DNA of 64,000 nucleotides from Sthenelais limicola. Lineage: Eukaryota > Annelida > Polychaeta > Phyllodocida > Sigalionidae. The notes under the pieces are model-generated. The model saw only the letters and a program-made list of their open reading frames with translations. It ran no database searches and had not been told where the DNA came from. Position numbers and translations under genes: made by a program. Each line of letters begins with the position of its first letter. The first letter of the stretch is position 1. Below are positions 59,924 through 64,000 of this stretch, in pieces. The stretch lies in contig OW804094.1 of NCBI GenBank assembly GCA_942159475.1, positions 22,171,323-22,235,322 on the forward strand, given 5' to 3'.

Positions 59924-61066
59924 ATGAGTATTCACCGCATGGCTGCTACTTTTCCTAATATGGAAAATTTTAAAGTCCAAACATCTTTTAAAGGACGCGG
60001 TTACTCTAAAGCTAGTCTGTTTAAGGAGGCTAGTGTGGACTTAAAAGATCGCAACTACCGGATTAATCCTACGCCCTATGTGGGTTCCAGCGACTCCGAA
60101 GGCAGGTTGCCCAGGCGACCTATTTCTCTTCCCCCCACATTATTTGCTAGGGAGGACCTGTGCAGGAGCCGCGCGGTTGACCGTGCTGAGTTGCAACGGC
60201 GGAGCGTCAGCCTGAAGGCTCGGCGTCATCATTCGCCGGTCTCTCCCCGCTCTAGCAGCGCCCACAGTGGAGATGGGTTGTTGGGCGCCTGTCCTCCAGG
60301 GTCTTCTGAAAATGAGGACGAGGGAAGGAGCCCAACCTCAAGGTCCCAATCTCCCTTATTCCGGCGACGCTCTCCAAGTCCCCGGCGCATGTTGTCCAAC
60401 CCTCAGCAGCAACCCTGTGACGTCCGGCGGGCTGTCCCTCGACTGTCCTCCGGTGACGTGCGGATCAAGGATGCCGCCTTGGGCTCTGCTATGTTCTGTG
60501 ATGTTAATTCTGTCACAGCTAAAACCCAGGTACCTTCTAGGGGGCGCAGGTATGGGCCACGAGGGGCGAAACGCGCCGATCTTGTACGCGAACAGGATGC
60601 CTGCAACGATCCTTTATACCTCGTGGGGGGTGCCACCTGTGAATACGTTAAGGGCACCAAATATCTCGGATTTCACCACCTTATAACATTTAAATTGAGT
60701 GACCGCCTCTCAGTGCTAGTCAGGCGCTTCTCCAGTGGGTGTAAGCCCACTATGCAATTCATGGGAGAGAGCATGCATGAGGTGGTAGAAGCGTTGGATG
60801 CCGCCCAGATTTACCAGCTATATCTGCGACGGTATGAGTTGGTGGGCTTATTCAGTGTGGCCGATTACTATGAGGTGCAGCTCAATCATTGGTGTCTGCG
60901 TCCGCAGAGTCAACGACAAACTGTAGAAATCTGTCACCGTTTAGACTTCAGCCGGAAAGTATGGCTGACGCTGGAGGAGGCCTGCACGCTGGTAACACTC
61001 CTCCGGCCGATTTATCGCTTCCTGCGACATTCCCTGCTGTCCTGTAAGTGTTGGTTTCCTATCTAA
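59924..61066 (+). CDS. Antisense ORF of ERV2, unknown basic protein
   Basis: 380 codons from ATG 59924 to TAA, on the strand opposite to env, with no competing minus-strand frame. The N-terminal half is basic and Ser/Pro-rich with SR-type runs (RSPTSRSQSPLFRRRSPSPR). The C-terminal half looks globular, with two segments (about FHHLITFKLSDRLSVLVRRF, and YELVGLFSVADYYEVQL ... WLTLEEACTLVTLLRPI). The last segment faintly recalls a PC4-type DNA-binding domain, which is a guess. Its position between env and 3' LTR, reading away from the LTR, is like HBZ of HTLV-1. Alternatively it is a gene of another inserted element. Confidence 0.6.
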   Translation: MSIHRMAATFPNMENFKVQTSFKGRGYSKASLFKEASVDLKDRNYRINPTPYVGSSDSEGRLPRRPISLPPTLFAREDLCRSRAVDRAELQRRSVSLKARRHHSPVSPRSSSAHSGDGLLGACPPGSSENEDEGRSPTSRSQSPLFRRRSPSPRRMLSNPQQQPCDVRRAVPRLSSGDVRIKDAALGSAMFCDVNSVTAKTQVPSRGRRYGPRGAKRADLVREQDACNDPLYLVGGATCEYVKGTKYLGFHHLITFKLSDRLSVLVRRFSSGCKPTMQFMGESMHEVVEALDAAQIYQLYLRRYELVGLFSVADYYEVQLNHWCLRPQSQRQTVEICHRLDFSRKVWLTLEEACTLVTLLRPIYRFLRHSLLSCKCWFPI

Positions 61067-63191
61067 GCCCTTTATTCTCAATATTATTTTGTACCCTACC
61101 GATTTTTCTGGTAGTCTAGTTTTTCGATATTAAGCTCATTGTCTATAAAAGGAGAGGGAGAGAGAAAAAGAGAGAACAAAAAAAAACAAAAAAAAAAGAA
61201 AAACTAGCTTGATTTGAGTCCAACTCTTAATCACCAGTAAGTTTCTGGGTTAGTGGCCGCTTGTGTCCGAGATACTGTAATTCTGCACGCTAGGTTCCAG
61301 CCATATTATGTGCCTCTCCCTCTTTAATTTATGCTTATCATTCTGTGCCACTTGTAGATGGCATGTGCCTTGTTTTCTAACCTGTGTTTATACTTCGTTA
61401 GGTGCGACTCGTGGAATCTATTGTCTAATTCGTACTAATTCATATGTCTTGCCAATTTCAGGTCGATTGGAGTTTTGAATGTATCCCCCTGGCTAGCTCC
61501 CCGAGGCCATGCCCGTGCCATGGGCTCAACGCCGCAGCACCCTGACCATCGGCGTCAGGCCGGCATCAGCAATTGTTTACGTGTTATCTTTACTTGTGAT
61601 GAATGTATTCAATATTGCAAAACAAATTAAACAAAACTAGGGGAAACGCTTGTTAGTTGTCTGTTATACACGTTTGCTTTCGCCACATGTTATCTGTTAA
61701 ATTTCTATTCTCGTCCCGTGGAATCGCTAGATTTACATTCTCGTCATGATGGAACTCTATTGCCTGTCTATGTTATTATGGTTATTAGATAGTCAACGCG
61801 TAGATACAAGTACCTTAACCCTCTTTATTAGTTGTTTCGTCCCATTAGGATGTGCGGGCACTAACCCCGTGCCATAGTGTGGTTTTGACGAAGTCTTAAC
61901 CAGTGATCTACTTAACTTTTTAACGAACATGACATTTTAACATTTTGTAATGGGTAAACATGGTACTACAAACAAAACCTTATCCTCCCAGACGGCCACT
62001 TTAACGACTACCTGTAAACAAAACAAGGTTCTTGGGCACTGATACAGTGAGGACGATATCCTGGGTAACTAACTGCTGACCGGTACCTTGCTGGTAAAGA
62101 TAACCGATCGTGCTACGTGCTATACATTATATACTGCAGTAAAATAAGCATTTTTTTTTTTTAAGTTAACATTGAAGTTCTACAGCCAGACCATGAGAAT
62201 TGGGTGTGTTGTTATTGATCTGACGCCCGGTCGGGAGGAAACATAGAAACTATCGAGAAACTATCAAAATAACCTAATAAAATACACAACGTGAAACATA
62301 TATGCTACTCCCACTATAGTGAAATGTGGAGCGACTGGGGGTTATAGCCCCACATTCATTGGGTGTCGCACTGGAACCCAACAAGGGCTGCCCGTGTATC
62401 TAGCGAGCCCTTTAAGAAAACAAATCAAAACCATTTTTAAGAATGACCACACTAGGATTTAACAGTAAATCATTTTAAGTCTAAATTGAAGAATTTTATA
62501 AATGATTGTTCTTTTTTTCTCGTCAGCTTGGTTTTTTAGGCGTTATGCGAGAAAAACAAAAAAAAATTTATTCTTTGGTGTGTGGTTCAGGGTTTCCGGT
62601 GCAGTGTGTTGTTTCCTCCTTGTTGGTATGGAAGATGAGGCGTCACAGGAAAGACACGGTGGTGTGTGCCTTCCAATCTTGTTCGGCCTCTGTTTGAAAG
62701 TGAACAGAAAACAAGAGTTTCAATTTGTCATCTCCACCCATTCACTAGTGTGACCATAGTAAGACTGAGTAAGCAATGTACAGTAAAACACAATGGGTGC
62801 GGAAATCACAAAGTTAACTAGTATTTTTGGGCTGTTGCCCTTTATAATTTTCAATGGTTTTTCCCATCCATCCCTGATAGAGTTACCCGTTTTTCCCCCT
62901 GCGGGTATTCTAATTTTTGCCATGGTTCTGTGGGAAAAGAAAACAAAAAGGAAAAGAACGTCCATATCTAGAGAACGACCTCCCTTTTCTCTCTCCCCCC
63001 TTCTTTCCATGCTGCGATTCTGTATCGTAATGTTGTCCCCCCTTTGTCCTGCGGAGACAACGGCGAGTCCGGCGTGTTATCTTTACAGCCTTACTGTCGG
63101 AGTTCAGTATCGTCCCCCCTGAGGCTCTGTTTTGATTCTGCGCGTGTAATAGCGCGGAGGATTATAATTGACTTACCTTCTTTGGGATTCA
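61067..63191. other. ERV2 region between antisense ORF and env
   Basis: A purine/A-rich tract at 61147-61205 (GGAGAGGGAGAGAGAAAAAG, then A-rich). On the minus strand a perfect donor AAG|GTAAGT lies at 63171-63179, about 15 nt after the env stop. On the plus strand AATAAA at 62276-62281 could end the antisense transcript. No sense ORF is supported. Confidence 0.45.
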
Positions 63192-64000
63192 TTACTCGCC
63201 CCATTGTACCTGGATGGGGGTTCCCTGGGGCGGTACCACACTCAATACCCAGAGTGTTTCGCCGTCCCTGCAGGCTGCCTTTACCCAGCTTTTGTGGGCA
63301 CGCGGAACCTGTATAAAGTTGGGCAAGTGGATGGGCTGAATACACCCTTTCAGCCGGAGCTCAAAGGCACTTGGCCATTCCAGCACCATCTCCGCCCCCG
63401 CCCAGCAGCATGATCGCGTCACGTACATATTACGTGGTTTTAGCACGCGTGCCCCCTGCATAGCTGATGCCTCATAAGCCACTGGGGTGACCACAAATGA
63501 CTTCACCTCGCCCCCGCGTTGCATTCTTAGCACCAGCTGGCTTGACGGGTGCATTTTTGGTCCGGGCCGGCATTTCTTGCATGGTATCCGCTTCCTGCAC
63601 TTCCATGCCATCGTTATCACTAGTAGTATGGCCGCTACTACTGCTAGGTAGGCGTAGGGAGGGAAACCCTCCGCTGGCGGTAGGGTCGGTGGTGGTGGTA
63701 GGGTTATCCCTGTCTCGAATCCCACTCTCACGGGGACAGGGGTGAAGGTTGACAGTCTGACGGACTTCGCCTCTGTGTGCACCAACAGCGCCAGGATTGC
63801 TGATACTTTCCACATTCTATAAGATAAATAGACACCTAATGCCAGAGACACCAAAGCCACGATAAAACTAGTGTTAGTAAAAGCTGGATGACCTGTCGCG
63901 CTTTCTAAAGATTTTTTTATTTTTTGCCAATTGTTTTCTACCACCTGATCCCTCTTGATTAGGTCTCCTGCCATGGATGTTATGTCAATACCTTGGTCCA
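63192..64000 (-). CDS. env: ERV2 Env, C-terminal part
   Basis: The minus-strand frame is open from the window edge (269 codons) to TAA at 63192-63194; the Met at 63974 is internal. It contains a pre-membrane helix with NNWQKIKKSLESATGHPAF, membrane helix 1 (FIVALVSLALGVYLSYRM, compare SLIISLVSLAMSVYLFYRI of ERV1), a Pro-rich linker (PPPPTLPPAEGFPP), membrane helix 2 (YLAVVAAILLVITMAW) and a ~130-residue basic tail. Same double-membrane architecture as ERV1 env with low identity elsewhere. The N-terminus, furin site and fusion segment are outside the window. Confidence 0.75.
   Translation of the reverse strand, partial: DQGIDITSMAGDLIKRDQVVENNWQKIKKSLESATGHPAFTNTSFIVALVSLALGVYLSYRMWKVSAILALLVHTEAKSVRLSTFTPVPVRVGFETGITLPPPPTLPPAEGFPPYAYLAVVAAILLVITMAWKCRKRIPCKKCRPGPKMHPSSQLVLRMQRGGEVKSFVVTPVAYEASAMQGARVLKPRNMYVTRSCCWAGAEMVLEWPSAFELRLKGCIQPIHLPNFIQVPRAHKSWVKAACRDGETLWVLSVVPPQGTPIQVQWGE

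Larger units (their letters stand above)
58733..64000 (-). mobile_element. ERV2: 3' part of a second env-bearing retrovirus
   Basis: Minus-strand order from the right edge: C-terminal env (64000-63192), a 4.2-kb 3' region containing an opposite-strand ORF, PPT (58963-58951) and a putative 3' LTR starting TGTTACG at 58948. The env layout, the PPT (GGGGGGAGGGG) and the TGTTAC LTR start match ERV1, so the two are relatives in opposite orientation, with diverged sequence. The 5' part lies beyond the window. It lies downstream of paralogue 3 exons and probably in one of its introns. Confidence 0.7.

Noticed and set aside
62502..63745. Plus-strand ORFs over the right end
   Set aside because: From 63192 onward they are antisense shadows of the ERV2 env frame, which has the membrane segments matching ERV1. 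Those to the left are short and lack motifs.
1..64000. CRISPR arrays, rRNA, tRNA genes, bacterial operons
   Set aside because: The repeats are dispersed inverted-repeat elements or simple sequence, not regularly spaced arrays. Genes are spliced. No tRNA or rRNA sequence was recognised by eye.

Overview
This is a eukaryotic, AT-rich, intron-rich and transposon-rich window. It probably comes from a marine invertebrate: the mix of Ngaro-type tyrosine-recombinase retrotransposons, env-bearing Ty3-like elements, L1/Tx1-like LINE debris, many short inverted-repeat elements and rhamnose-binding-lectin (RBL/SUEL)-CUB receptors fits a mollusc, brachiopod, echinoderm, hemichordate or amphioxus. The species cannot be fixed from sequence alone. 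There are no bacterial operons.

Host genes: three tandem plus-strand paralogues of one type-I membrane receptor family. Their exons are modular: signal peptide, RBL/SUEL-like lectin domain, CUB-like domain, Thr-rich stalk, short stalk exon, transmembrane exon and a tyrosine-bearing cytoplasmic tail. The extracellular joins I could define are all phase 1. Paralogue 1 (225-5591; signal exon off the left edge) looks complete otherwise. Paralogue 2 (12599-22288) has a prematurely ended tail, with decayed remnants and a hairpin repeat behind it. Paralogue 3 (30480-57514, continuing rightwards) has an intron 1 of about 25.5 kb and a 1-nt deletion in its CUB exon.

Intron 1 of paralogue 3 holds a nested pair of retroelements. 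The outer one is a Ngaro-like element (31778-54893) with the diagnostic A1 ... B1-A2-B2 split direct repeats, a broken gag, RT/RNase H reached through a correctly phased A AAA AAC -1 slippery site, and a tyrosine recombinase. Inside its gag sits a 17.6-kb endogenous retrovirus (ERV1, 33159-50773) with two 248-bp LTRs that look identical by eye, a 4-bp target duplication (ATTT), PBS and PPT, and long open gag, pol and env frames. Its gag has a myristoylation-type N-terminus and YPEL, PPAY and PTAP late-domain motifs. Its env has a furin-type site, an F-protein-like fusion segment and two membrane segments. A perfect splice donor overlaps the env stop codon and fits in frame with a downstream exon, giving a possible alternative cytoplasmic tail. 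A 5-kb region of unexplained sequence follows.

The right end (58733-64000) is the 3' part of a second, minus-strand relative of this retrovirus (ERV2): a putative LTR starting TGTTAC, a PPT very like that of ERV1, and the C-terminal env with the same two-membrane-segment layout. Between env and LTR, on the opposite strand, is a 380-codon ORF. That placement resembles the antisense genes of complex retroviruses (HBZ-like position).

The rest of the window is introns and intergenic DNA filled with at least six short inverted-repeat families, LINE tails, a hexamer minisatellite and a few candidate LTR or ribozyme relics. The two most interesting systems are the young, apparently complete, unusually long nested retrovirus with probable regulated splicing, and the fast-evolving lectin/CUB receptor cluster into which these elements have inserted.
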